Position numbers and translations under genes: made by a program. From Chitinophagaceae bacterium (GTDB taxonomy: Bacteria; Bacteroidota; Bacteroidia; Chitinophagales; Chitinophagaceae), in assembly GCA_016713085.1 (NCBI GenBank), contig JADJPV010000002.1, positions 1,364,001-1,428,000 on the forward strand: a stretch of 64,000 nucleotides of DNA. The letters run 5' to 3'. This document shows positions 33,527 to 41,925 of the stretch, piece by piece (the first letter of the stretch is position 1; the number at the start of each line of letters is the position of its first letter). A model generated the notes under the pieces. It was not told the origin of the DNA. It worked only from the letters and a program-made list of their open reading frames with translations, and did not search any database.

Positions 33527-34928
33527 CTGCTCTTTCAATTGCTTTCTTCAACGCACCCAGTTTATTATTTACTTCCTGTAATTCACTTTCCGGTTTGCTG
33601 GCTGCAACAACACCTGCTCCTGCCTGGTAAATCAATGTATTGGCCTTGCTTAAAAAAGTACGGATCATGATGGCATGATTGCAGCTTCCGTCAAAACCCA
33701 TAAAACCAATACCACCACCATAATAACTCCTGGCTGTTGTTTCAAAAGAATCGATCAATTGCATGGCTTTGATTTTGGGTGCCCCGCTCAATGTACCTGC
33801 AGGAAATGTTTTGGCCAGCAGTTCAAACGGGTTGGAATCAGGACGAACTTTTGCAACTACTTCACTTACCAAATGAATAACATGACTGTAATACTGTACC
33901 TGCCTGTAATGCGCCACACTTACTTCATCACATACACGACTGAGATCATTTCTTGCAAGATCAACCAGCATTACATGTTCCGCATTTTCTTTGGCATCTT
34001 TCAATAAGCGTTCTGCTTCCTTCTGATCAATGATATCATCACCAGTACGCTTGAAAGTTCCTGCAATGGGATGCACGACTGCTTTACCATTGCTGATGAT
34101 GATCTGTGATTCAGGTGACGAGCCCATTAATTTATAATCGCCGTAATCAAAGAAAAATAAATAGGGTGAAGGATTGATGCTGCGCAGGGCACGGTATACG
34201 TTGAATTCATCACCACTGAATGATTGCTGAAACCTTCTGCTCAGTACAATCTGGAATACATCGCCCCGGTGACAGCTGGCAATTCCTTTCTTCACCATTT
34301 CCACATAGGCTTCATTCGTAATATTCGAACTCTCTTCCCCTTTTATTTCAAATGGGTAAACAGGAACATCTTTGCTGCGGATCAAACTTTCCACCACGGC
34401 AAAATCACTTTCAACACCTGCTATTTTATTTTCGCAGATGAACAGTTCATCTTTATGATGATTGATCGCAATCACATACTGATACAAACGGTAACGCATC
34501 AATGGAATGGCAGGTGGCTCTTTGCGTTCTGCATTCAGTTTAATTGTATCGAAGAATTGAACTGCATCATAAGTAGTATATCCATACAATCCCTGTGCAA
34601 ACTTTGCTTCTTTACAATCGCCGCTTACTTCAAAATGATTCATGAACTCAAACAGCAGCGTTGGTACTTCGCCCGGTTCTTTTAATTCAGTGCGTTCCGG
34701 TTTTTGCCCCGGCAGTTTGAATTCAATACTTTTTGAGGAAGTAATTTCCATCCCAGCAATGGCATTGATGCCGATAAATGACCAGCTGTTTTCGGCTGCA
34801 TGATGATCTGTACTTTCAAGAAGGATGGTATCCCGGAACCTGTCACGCAGGCGCAGGTAAATGCCTACCGGGGTAAACACATCGGCCAGCATTTTTTTAC
34901 AACTTGTTTTAATTTCAATTTTCTTCAT
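33516..34928 (-). CDS. trpE: TrpE, anthranilate synthase component I
   Basis: 470 aa, first structural gene of the operon. The feedback-inhibition signature LLES (in TILLESTDHHAAENSW) suggests tryptophan-sensitive enzyme control. Chorismate-site motifs: FQIVLSRRF, YLFFFDYGDYKLMGSSPE, HPIAGTFKRTGDD, EHVMLVDLARNDLSRV, FPAGTLSGAPKIKAM and YYGGGIGFMGFDG. It makes anthranilate from chorismate with TrpG. A transcription attenuator lies upstream (34957-35075). Confidence 0.97.
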   Translation of the reverse strand: MKKIEIKTSCKKMLADVFTPVGIYLRLRDRFRDTILLESTDHHAAENSWSFIGINAIAGMEITSSKSIEFKLPGQKPERTELKEPGEVPTLLFEFMNHFEVSGDCKEAKFAQGLYGYTTYDAVQFFDTIKLNAERKEPPAIPLMRYRLYQYVIAINHHKDELFICENKIAGVESDFAVVESLIRSKDVPVYPFEIKGEESSNITNEAYVEMVKKGIASCHRGDVFQIVLSRRFQQSFSGDEFNVYRALRSINPSPYLFFFDYGDYKLMGSSPESQIIISNGKAVVHPIAGTFKRTGDDIIDQKEAERLLKDAKENAEHVMLVDLARNDLSRVCDEVSVAHYRQVQYYSHVIHLVSEVVAKVRPDSNPFELLAKTFPAGTLSGAPKIKAMQLIDSFETTARSYYGGGIGFMGFDGSCNHAIMIRTFLSKANTLIYQAGAGVVAASKPESELQEVNNKLGALKKAIERAETL

Positions 34929-34956
34929 GACCCTAAAATCGTTTCAGTTTGAGCAA

Positions 34957-34983
34957 ATAAAAAACCCCGGGATTATCCGGGGT
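34957..34983 (-). terminator. trp attenuator: intrinsic terminator hairpin
   Basis: Minus strand ACCCCGG / CCGGGGT (34977-34983 with 34964-34970), 6-nt loop, then TTTTTT. It sits 29 nt before the trpE start, between the leader peptide and trpE. Confidence 0.9.
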
Positions 34984-35026
34984 CTGAATATGATTGAACA
35001 ATCACAGTAATAGCATTACAGACCCC
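34979..35026 (-). promoter_or_regulatory. trp attenuator: antiterminator pairing
   Basis: On the minus strand GGGGTCTG (35019-35026, inside the leader peptide codons AGG GGT CTG) can pair over 8 bp with CAGACCCC (34979-34986), which includes the 5' arm of the terminator. The two structures are mutually exclusive. A ribosome at the leader stop codon would cover GGGGTCTG and favour termination; a ribosome stalled on the Trp codons would leave it free. Confidence 0.85.
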
Positions 35027-35075
35027 TTAGAGTTGTATGCCACCACCACTGATTATTAATGATTGTTTTGTTCAT
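35016..35075 (-). CDS. trpL: TrpL, tryptophan leader peptide with three consecutive Trp codons
   Basis: 19 codons: MNKTIINNQWWWHTTLRGL then TAA. Three TGG codons in a row at 35040-35048, which is far above chance for a 19-residue frame. It lies directly upstream of a terminator/antiterminator pair and of trpE, so it is a regulatory leader peptide that senses Trp-tRNA through ribosome stalling. No Shine-Dalgarno sequence is seen, which is normal in this phylum. A CTTTG box at 35083-35087 with a TTTG at 35111-35114 may be the promoter, giving a very short 5' leader. Confidence 0.88.
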   Translation of the reverse strand: MNKTIINNQWWWHTTLRGL

Positions 35076-35236
35076 TGCTTGGCAAAGATGTAGCATGGAG
35101 ACTGAATAATCAAATTTTTTTTCAAAGCTGTTCAAAATTTTACCGGGATTAAACAAATGATTGTTTATTTGTACAGCTTAACAATTCAGAAGCAAACAGT
35201 TTCCGAACTTTACTTCTATCATTTAAACAATGCCAC

Positions 35237-35686
35237 ATGAAAAAATTAGTCTTTCTTTTAATTACGGTTATAACAGTAACAGCAGTTTTGTCTTTTTCCA
35301 AACAGCAAACCAATCCTGATGCAATCCTTGGTTCGTGGAAAAACGGTGAAGGAACAGGCATTATCCAGATTTATAAAAACGGAGAAAAGTATCAAGGGAA
35401 GATTACCTGGTTAAAGGAACCAAATGATCCTGAAACAGGCAAACCGAAACTGGATAAAAAGCATCCTGATGAAAAAAATCATTCCCGGCCTGTAATGGGG
35501 CTGGTGAATATGTGGGGCTTTACCCATACTGCCGACAAAGAATGGACAGGTGGAAAAATCTATGATCCCAAGAATGGAAAAACCTATTCCTGCAAAATAG
35601 CCATGGAAAATAATAACACATTAAAAGTTCGTGGTTATATCGGCATTTCGCTTATTGGAAGAACTGATACCTGGACAAGACAGTAA
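35237..35686 (+). CDS. DUF2147 family secreted protein
   Basis: 149 aa. Signal peptide 1-23. Family pattern: ILGSWKNGEGTGIIQIYKNGEKYQGKITWL, PVMGLVNMWGF, EWTGGKIYDPKNGKTYSCKI and a final GRTDTWTR. DUF2147 proteins form a small lipocalin-like beta-barrel in the periplasm; their role is unknown. Divergent from the trp leader. Confidence 0.9.
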   Translation: MKKLVFLLITVITVTAVLSFSKQQTNPDAILGSWKNGEGTGIIQIYKNGEKYQGKITWLKEPNDPETGKPKLDKKHPDEKNHSRPVMGLVNMWGFTHTADKEWTGGKIYDPKNGKTYSCKIAMENNNTLKVRGYIGISLIGRTDTWTRQ

Positions 35687-35820
35687 AACAAGTTATGGGT
35701 TAGAAGTTGTGTGTTACGGGTTGGAGTGTTTTTGACATTTGCAGTTTGTTTCTTTGTTTTCGGTTTGCTTTCTTGTGCCCAGTTTTGCGTGCAGCTTGCA
35801 GTGAATAGCTAAAAGCTGAT

Positions 35821-37203
35821 TTACAGCCATACAACTTTATCCGGCTGTTCCAATGCATAACGTGTAATAAGACTTCTTACAAAATCATACTCGGGATACA
35901 TCTCCAATTTATTTCTAAGATCCTCTTTTGATGAAAGATCAAAATCAGGAGCTACATAACCCATCCCATAAAATTTTCCGTCTTCCATTAAAATGCAACT
36001 GTCCTGGTTGTTGAAATAAGACCTTTCCCTGATAGCAAAACTGGGCATTTCCTTTTTCATCTGTTCCACTGCACTCATAACTCTTGTATTGTAATCAAGA
36101 GGTTTTTCTTTTTGCCCGCAGGCCCCTTTGCATGTTTCTGAACTGCATTCAACATCTGTTGATCTGTCAATAAAACAGAGTTTGTGGCATAAGGAAAACT
36201 CATTGGCTATCTTTTTCAATTCAGCCATCCCTTCATACTTATTGTAAAAGAATTTAACTGCTGAAAGATGTTTGTGTTTACGGTCAATTGCCAGGCGCAG
36301 GTAACCATTACCATCTTCATACATATACAACCCATAGCTGGCTTCATATCCTTTAATTGCCCGGTTGTACTTTGGCCAGAGACGTTTAATTTCAATTGTC
36401 TCGAGTACATATGCCATTAACTCTGTTCCACATTGCCGGAAAGAGATCCGGTGAATATTCCGTAAAAACTCCTGTTTCTGCCTGCTGGGTTTATTATTGG
36501 AGAAATGACTCACAACCCTTTTTTTAAGCTGAATTGCTTTTCCTACATAAACAATCTTATCCTTTGCATCATGAAAATAATAAACGCCGGGGGTCAAAGG
36601 CAATTGATCAATGTCTTCCTTATTCAGGTACAAGGGAAGGAACTGTTCTTTTGATTGTTTGCCGATCATTGTATGCAGATGATTGTTGACATCACTCTGC
36701 TTCAGCTTTTTGAATAATTCAACAGTTGCCCTTGCATCGCCTGCCGCCCTGTGTCGGTTATAAAGCGGAATTTCGAAATGTTTACAGAGATTCCCCAGAC
36801 TGTAAGAAGCCAACTTTGGAAAAATCTTCCGTGTATATCTAACCGTACAAAGCTTTTTACAGTTCAGTGTGTGCCCGTGCTCCTGTAACTGATGATTGAC
36901 AAAAGAATAATCAAAGTTCACGTTATGGGCCACAAATACCTTCCCCTGGAACAATTCCATCAACTTGGGAGCAATTTCCTCAAATGAAGGGGCTAACTGA
37001 ACCATTTCATCAGTAATGCCGGTCAGAACCTGGATAAAATGCGGAATCGGTTGGTGGGGATTGACAAGTGTTTCGAACTGGTCAATGATTTCCTGCCCAT
37101 CATAGATGTAAACAGCAATTTCGGTAATGCTGTGGCCTGAAGCATAGCCGCCGGTGGTTTCAATATCAGTAATGGCGTATAACACGGATTTCGAAATTAG
37201 CAT
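35821..37203 (-). CDS. Fusion of a DnaQ-type 3'-5' exonuclease and a GIY-YIG nuclease domain
   Basis: About 460 aa; the ATG at 37203 is preferred over an in-frame TTG two codons upstream. Residues ~10-170 are a DEDDh exonuclease: YAITDIETTGG, VAHNVNFDYSFV and HRAAGDARATVEL. Residues ~200-290 are a UvrC/Cho-like GIY-YIG domain: LPLTPGVYYFHDAKDKIVYVGKAIQLKKRV, then LMAYVLETIEIKRLWPKYNR. The remainder resembles the Cys-bearing UvrC-like linker (CSSETCKGACGQ). The fusion suggests incision followed by trimming during DNA repair. Similar architecture exists in other Bacteroidota and Actinobacteria, but its role is not settled. Confidence 0.88.
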   Translation of the reverse strand: MLISKSVLYAITDIETTGGYASGHSITEIAVYIYDGQEIIDQFETLVNPHQPIPHFIQVLTGITDEMVQLAPSFEEIAPKLMELFQGKVFVAHNVNFDYSFVNHQLQEHGHTLNCKKLCTVRYTRKIFPKLASYSLGNLCKHFEIPLYNRHRAAGDARATVELFKKLKQSDVNNHLHTMIGKQSKEQFLPLYLNKEDIDQLPLTPGVYYFHDAKDKIVYVGKAIQLKKRVVSHFSNNKPSRQKQEFLRNIHRISFRQCGTELMAYVLETIEIKRLWPKYNRAIKGYEASYGLYMYEDGNGYLRLAIDRKHKHLSAVKFFYNKYEGMAELKKIANEFSLCHKLCFIDRSTDVECSSETCKGACGQKEKPLDYNTRVMSAVEQMKKEMPSFAIRERSYFNNQDSCILMEDGKFYGMGYVAPDFDLSSKEDLRNKLEMYPEYDFVRSLITRYALEQPDKVVWL

Positions 37204-37390
37204 TTCCAACGGTGTTGAAAGCCAAAATAACAGTCAATAATTTTGACGGGACGGAAATCTGTGTTACCTTCATATTGTAATTTACCGATTACTTACTGCC
37301 TGTAGTGAATTTAACAGTTAAATCAGTGTAGTTCTGATTATTCCCGTACCCCTGTGAAAGAGTATTTTTAACTTTTTAAAACTACAAATT

Positions 37391-37495
37391 ATGGCATCAA
37401 ACTCATCGCACATGAGCGAAACAGCAAAAACAACTGTTTTAGTTCTTGTGTTTTTCGCAGCAATTGCTTTAGTGACTCTTTTAATGTTCAGCTAA
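37391..37495 (+). CDS. Small single-pass membrane protein, 34 aa
   Basis: MASNSSHMSETAKTTVLVLV-type protein: a polar N-terminus of about 15 residues followed by one hydrophobic segment (VLVLVFFAAIALVTLLMF) and an immediate stop. It has its own downstream terminator (37566-37590) and a ~190-bp upstream spacer, which supports a real gene. Function unknown. Confidence 0.6.
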   Translation: MASNSSHMSETAKTTVLVLVFFAAIALVTLLMFS

Positions 37496-37565
37496 GTAAT
37501 TGCCTTTGTAATGAACTTTACTTTCTGTCTGCTGAAATAAGCAGAGGTTAATTCTTTACTCTTTG

Positions 37566-37590
37566 AAAGCCCCGGAAATTGGGGCTTTTT
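37566..37590 (+). terminator. Intrinsic terminator after the 34-aa membrane protein gene
   Basis: AAAGCCCC (37566-37573) pairs with GGGGCTTT (37581-37588); loop GGAAATT; T-run follows. Confidence 0.85.
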
Positions 37591-37806
37591 TCATTTGTAC
37601 CACTTCAATCTCTTTCAAAAAAAGGTTTTTTTGGCTTATTTTTTTCAAATTCAGATTTGTTCATTTGTGAAATCGTTTTTATATTGCTATTGTTATCGCT
37701 AACATCCTTCCTGAATAACTGCTCCATCTCCTTTAAGACCGAAACAATCATTTCTTAGAAATAAGACTGTAAAACTGTTTATAAACAACCAAAAACAACA
37801 ATCATT

Positions 37807-38532
37807 ATGAGAAAAATGACACAATTGATGGCAGTATTAATTACTTCTGCCGCTTTATTTTCAGCATGCAAAGGCGACACCGGTGCTATGGGGCCTCAGG
37901 GTTTAACAGGCCCTGCCGGTTTAACCGGCCCTCAGGGTATCATGGGACCATCTGGCCCCGTTGGTGCAACTGGTGCAACTGGTGCAACTGGTGCAACTGG
38001 TGCTACCGGAGCAACTGGACCTGCCGGTTCTTTGAGTAATGTTATTTACTCCAGTTGGTTAACTATTGCAAACTGGGCTGACACTGCAGGTCTTTATGCA
38101 GGTGGTGTTAATACCTCAGGTGCAAGTGGAAGAAGAGGTTATGTTGCTACAGCGAGCATTACCGCTAATATCATTAATCAAGGAATAGTAGTTTCATATT
38201 TTAAACAAACTGCTGCTGCTGCTGCCAGCGGTATACCAACTGTTTTATCCGGGACTGCAGTTTACTGGTCTATTACGCTTGACCACGCTTTAACTGTTGG
38301 AAGAGTAACTTACTTTGCCTCACGACTTGAGTTGGGCTCTTGGTCTGCTTCTGAAAATGGCAGAATAGAAGGTGGGCAATATCGCTATGTAATAATTCCA
38401 GGCGGAACTGCAGGAGGCCGTTTTGTTAGTGGCCCTGCTATAGGATATACTATTCAGCAAATCAAGAGTATGAGTTATGAGCAGGTTACTTCTCTGTTCA
38501 AAATTCCTGCTAATGGTACTAACCAAAGATAA
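37807..38532 (+). CDS. Collagen-like repeat lipoprotein
   Basis: 241 aa. Lipobox with Cys21 (ALFSAC). Residues ~23-75 are Gly-X-Y triplets (GDTGAMGPQGLTGPAGLTGP, then six GAT), the collagen-like triple-helix pattern. The C-terminal ~165 residues form an unclassified domain (SNVIYSSWLTIANW, VTYFASRLELGSW, YRYVIIPGG). Surface adhesin or filament tip is the usual guess for such proteins. The GAT block is encoded by 9-bp tandem repeats and may vary in length between strains. Confidence 0.85.
   Translation: MRKMTQLMAVLITSAALFSACKGDTGAMGPQGLTGPAGLTGPQGIMGPSGPVGATGATGATGATGATGATGPAGSLSNVIYSSWLTIANWADTAGLYAGGVNTSGASGRRGYVATASITANIINQGIVVSYFKQTAAAAASGIPTVLSGTAVYWSITLDHALTVGRVTYFASRLELGSWSASENGRIEGGQYRYVIIPGGTAGGRFVSGPAIGYTIQQIKSMSYEQVTSLFKIPANGTNQR
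37963..38016 (+). repeat. 9-bp tandem repeat in the collagen-like gene
   Basis: Six 9-bp units; the first four are identical GGTGCAACT, the last two diverged. Each encodes Gly-Ala-Thr, so unit gain or loss keeps the reading frame. Confidence 0.9.
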
Positions 38533-38554
38533 TTTTAAACTTACATTATGAGAA

Positions 38555-38584
38555 AAGAGGTTGGCTTTGCCAGCCTCTTCTTTT
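38555..38584 (+). terminator. Intrinsic terminator after the collagen-like gene
   Basis: AAGAGGTTGGC (38555-38565) pairs with GCCAGCCTCTT (38569-38579) with one G-T pair; a pyrimidine/T-run follows. Confidence 0.8.
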
Positions 38585-38601
38585 TAATACATCACTCATC
38601 T

Positions 38602-38632
38602 TATGCACACAACCCTGCATTCCTTAACTTTG
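38602..38632 (+). promoter_or_regulatory. Promoter of valS
   Basis: TATG (38602-38605), 19 nt, then TAACTTTG (38625-38632), a good TTTG/TAnnTTTG fit. It lies 26 nt before the ATG at 38659 and inside the longer open frame, which argues for the shorter ValS. Confidence 0.6.
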
Positions 38633-38658
38633 CCATCCTAAAAAAGCAAGAATCCGGC

Positions 38659-41352
38659 ATGGAACTGAGCAAAAACTTTGAGCACAAGGCATCTGAAGAA
38701 AAATGGTATGATTACTGGAATGAAAAAAAATACTTTCACAGCACACCTGATAAAAGGGAGCCTTATACAGTTGTAATACCCCCTCCCAATGTAACCGGCG
38801 TGTTACACATGGGGCATTGCCTCAACAATACCATACAGGATATCCTTGTCCGCCGTGCCCGGATGATGGGGAAAAATGCATGCTGGGTTCCGGGTACTGA
38901 TCATGCGTCTATTGCCACCGAAGCAAAGGTTGTACAGATGCTCCGTGAAAAAGGAATTCAAAAAGCTTCTCTCACGAGAGATGAATTTTTAAGCTATGCC
39001 TGGGAATGGAAAGAGAAATACGGAGGCATCATTCTGCAACAGTTGAAAAAACTTGGTTGCAGTCTTGATTGGGACAGAACATCCTTCACGATGGATGAAG
39101 ATTACTATAAAAGCGTTATCAAAGTTTTTATTGATCTGCATGAAAAAGGAATTATCTACAGAGGCCTGCGCATGGTTAACTGGGATCCTGTTGGGAAAAC
39201 AGCTTTGAGTGATGAAGAAGTTATTTTTAAAGAGATTGATTCGAAGCTCTATTATGTAAAATACCCGTTGGCAGATGATGGAAGCAAGTTCATTACTGTT
39301 GCAACCACAAGACCTGAAACCATTTTAGGTGATGTGGCTATTTGTGTTCATCCAGCTGATGAACGCTATAAAGCATGGATCGGCAAAGAAGTAATTGTGC
39401 CAATCATCAACCGCAGAATACCCATTATTGCAGACGAATATGTGGATGCAGAATTCGGAACCGGTGCATTAAAAATTACTCCTGCCCATGATAAAAACGA
39501 TAATGAGCTGGGCAGAAAACATAACCTGAAAGCTCTCAATACTCTGGATGAAGAAGGACGTTTTACATCGGCGGATTTAACGGACGAAAATCCATCTGAA
39601 CTTGTTCTCTCTTATAACAAAGTTGATCGTTTTGAATTGAGAAAAAAGATTGTAGATGATATTGCTCAATTAAATCAAATTGAAAAAATTGAAGATTATA
39701 AAGGACAGGTTGGTACAAGTGAAAGAACAGGTGCCATCATAGAATCACGATTGAGTTTGCAGTGGTTTATGAACATGAAGGAATTCTTAAACAGAAATCC
39801 AGAAACCTTAAGCTCTGTAATGAATGATGAAATAAAATTTCATCCCGAAAAAACAAAAAACACGTACAGCCACTGGCTGACAAATATTAAAGACTGGTGT
39901 ATTTCAAGACAGTTGTGGTGGGGACAGCAAATACCTGCATGGTATGATACAGATGGTAATTATGTTGTTGCTACAACTCATGACGAAGCAGTAAAACAGT
40001 ATGAAGCGAAATACGGCCAACAACCACCGAACAACTGCCAGCTTGCTCAAGATGAAGATTGTCTTGATACCTGGTTTTCTTCCTGGCTCTGGCCAATGGA
40101 AGTATTTAAAGGCATCAGTAATCCGGGCAATAAAGATGTTGAGTATTATTATCCTACATCAACACTTGTGACCGGACAGGATATTATCTTCTTCTGGGTT
40201 GCAAGAATGATCATGGCGGGCTATGAATACAAACAGGAACTGCCGTTTAAAGATGTTTATTTCACCGGAATGGTAAGAGATAAGCTGGGAAGAAAGATGA
40301 GTAAGCAATTAGGTAACTCTCCAGACTTACTGGAACTGATTGATAAATATGGTGCTGATGCAGTACGTTTCGGCATTATGTTCTCCTCTCCTGCCGGCAA
40401 TGATTTAATGTGGGATGAAGGCAGCAATGACCAAGGAAGAAATTTCAACAATAAAATCTGGAATGCACTGAAACTGGTGAAGATGTGGGAGGGAAAACAG
40501 GTTACAGGTTACAAGTTACAAGTTACCGATAACCAGCAACCTGTAACCGGAAACTTTGCTGTTTTGTGGTTTGAAAACAGGCTGAATGAAGTAAAGGCAG
40601 AAATAGAGCAACAGTTTAAAGAGTTTAGATTAAGCGAAGCATTAAAGACCATCTATTCACTGATCTGGGATGATTTCTGCAGCTGGTATTTAGAATGGGT
40701 GAAACCAGGGTTTGAACAACCGATTGATGCAGCAGTATATGAAAAAACAGTTGGTTTCTTTGAAGAACTGATGCAGATGCTTCATCCGTTTACTCCCTTC
40801 ATCACTGAAGAAATTTATCATGAGCTGAGAGAAAGAAAGGAAGGTGATGATATTACTATCAAACAGGCAACCGCTTCAACTAAACCAACTATTGAAATAT
40901 TGCAGCTTGCTTCTTTATTAAAGGAAGTGATTACTGCATTGCGTGATGTACGGGTAAAAAACCAACTCAAACCAAAAGACAGTATTAAGCTTTCAATTGA
41001 AACAAACCAGCAGAAAGCTTATCAAACAATTGAATCTATTCTAGCCAAACAGGTAAATGCAGAAAGCATTTCTTATGGTTCATCTACGGTTGCTGCTTCG
41101 ATTTCATTTGTTGTACAGAAAGATAAATTCTACATAGAAACAGAAAAAGAAATTGATACAACCTCACAAAAAGAACAATTACTGAAAGACCTTGATTACC
41201 TGAAAGGGTTTTTATCTTCTGTTGAAAAGAAACTGGGCAATGAACGTTTTGTTCAAAATGCAAAACAGGAAGTAATTGAGATTGAGCGCAGGAAAAAGGC
41301 TGATGCAGAAGCAAAGATCAGGGCAATAGAAGAAAGCTTAGCTTCGTTATAG
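38659..41352 (+). CDS. valS: Valyl-tRNA synthetase
   Basis: 897 aa from the ATG at 38659 (MELSKNFEHKASEEKWYDYW), which matches the usual ValRS start. The longer frame from 38548 would translate a terminator and the promoter. HIGH motif HMGH at 50-53 in PPPNVTGVLHMGHCL; the editing domain has the TTRPETILGD motif; KMSKS is KMSKQ near residue 549; the C-terminal coiled coil follows. In-frame insert VTGYKLQVTDNQQPVTG between WEGKQ and NFAVLWFENRL comes from a palindromic repeat (40500-40548). Confidence 0.97.
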   Translation: MELSKNFEHKASEEKWYDYWNEKKYFHSTPDKREPYTVVIPPPNVTGVLHMGHCLNNTIQDILVRRARMMGKNACWVPGTDHASIATEAKVVQMLREKGIQKASLTRDEFLSYAWEWKEKYGGIILQQLKKLGCSLDWDRTSFTMDEDYYKSVIKVFIDLHEKGIIYRGLRMVNWDPVGKTALSDEEVIFKEIDSKLYYVKYPLADDGSKFITVATTRPETILGDVAICVHPADERYKAWIGKEVIVPIINRRIPIIADEYVDAEFGTGALKITPAHDKNDNELGRKHNLKALNTLDEEGRFTSADLTDENPSELVLSYNKVDRFELRKKIVDDIAQLNQIEKIEDYKGQVGTSERTGAIIESRLSLQWFMNMKEFLNRNPETLSSVMNDEIKFHPEKTKNTYSHWLTNIKDWCISRQLWWGQQIPAWYDTDGNYVVATTHDEAVKQYEAKYGQQPPNNCQLAQDEDCLDTWFSSWLWPMEVFKGISNPGNKDVEYYYPTSTLVTGQDIIFFWVARMIMAGYEYKQELPFKDVYFTGMVRDKLGRKMSKQLGNSPDLLELIDKYGADAVRFGIMFSSPAGNDLMWDEGSNDQGRNFNNKIWNALKLVKMWEGKQVTGYKLQVTDNQQPVTGNFAVLWFENRLNEVKAEIEQQFKEFRLSEALKTIYSLIWDDFCSWYLEWVKPGFEQPIDAAVYEKTVGFFEELMQMLHPFTPFITEEIYHELRERKEGDDITIKQATASTKPTIEILQLASLLKEVITALRDVRVKNQLKPKDSIKLSIETNQQKAYQTIESILAKQVNAESISYGSSTVAASISFVVQKDKFYIETEKEIDTTSQKEQLLKDLDYLKGFLSSVEKKLGNERFVQNAKQEVIEIERRKKADAEAKIRAIEESLASL
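40500..40548. repeat. Palindromic repeat inserted in frame in valS
   Basis: GGTTACAGGTT (40500-40510) is the exact inverse of AACCTGTAACC (40538-40548). Between them is a GTTACAAGTTAC direct repeat. It codes for a 17-residue insert in a region of ValRS that varies between species. Confidence 0.75.
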
Positions 41353-41371
41353 ATTAAATGTTACAAGGTTT

Positions 41372-41839
41372 ATGAAAAGCCCGATAAAGAGTTTTCTGTT
41401 TCTGACTGTATTCATCATTGCATCAGTCATGAATTCTTCAGCGCAGCAAAAGCCCGCCCCTACCCTTAAACCGCCGCCATTACAATCTTTCTGGGGCACA
41501 ACAAAGGGTGGTGATCTTCCATTGGAGTTTGTACTGAGTGTGCTCGATTCAGCGGTATGGGTAATTGATGATAAAAAGAACCGCTACGCTATTTCACGTT
41601 TTATTGTTGTGTACAGAAGTAAAGATAAATTTGAGGATGAAAAAACCGGTGAGCTCAAAACCAGGTTCAATCCCAATTCAACCAGTGTAAAAAACTCCGC
41701 TTTACTTCCGGAATTATGGCGGAAGAATCTTTATGAAACCATTAAAAAAGATGATGAACTAATCATTGCTGATATCATCGTAAGAGATAAAAAAGGCAAT
41801 TACTTTTCTGCACCTGATGTAAAGATTGTCATCAAATAA
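41372..41839 (+). CDS. Secreted protein of unknown function
   Basis: 155 aa. Signal peptide 1-25 (ends NSSAQ), a proline-rich stretch (KPAPTLKPPPLQ), then a compact domain (LPLEFVLSVLDSAVWVID, ISRFIVVYRSKDKFEDE, ELIIADIIVRDKKGNY) that ends VKIVIK. No family is certain; the pattern of paired beta strands is like the C-terminal modules of gliding/secretion proteins. It follows valS by 19 bp and may be co-transcribed. Confidence 0.75.
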   Translation: MKSPIKSFLFLTVFIIASVMNSSAQQKPAPTLKPPPLQSFWGTTKGGDLPLEFVLSVLDSAVWVIDDKKNRYAISRFIVVYRSKDKFEDEKTGELKTRFNPNSTSVKNSALLPELWRKNLYETIKKDDELIIADIIVRDKKGNYFSAPDVKIVIK

Positions 41840-41842
41840 GAA

Positions 41843-41921
41843 ATAGAAACACGGATAACACAGATTAATACGGATTTTGTATCAATTCTTACCTGTCAAT
41901 CCGTTTCATCAGCGTTTCTAT
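41843..41921. repeat. Imperfect inverted repeat between convergent genes
   Basis: ATAGAAAC (41843-41850) and GTTTCTAT (41914-41921) bound a 79-bp block with CACGGAT and ATCCGT segments. It may act as a terminator for both neighbours; similar ACGGATnnCACGGAT repeats are typical of intergenic DNA in this phylum. Confidence 0.5.
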
Positions 41922-41925
41922 CCCA

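Noticed and set aside
38548..38658. Extended N-terminus of ValRS from 38548
   Set aside because: It translates a terminator hairpin and a promoter, and normal ValRS begins at MELSKNFEHK (38659).
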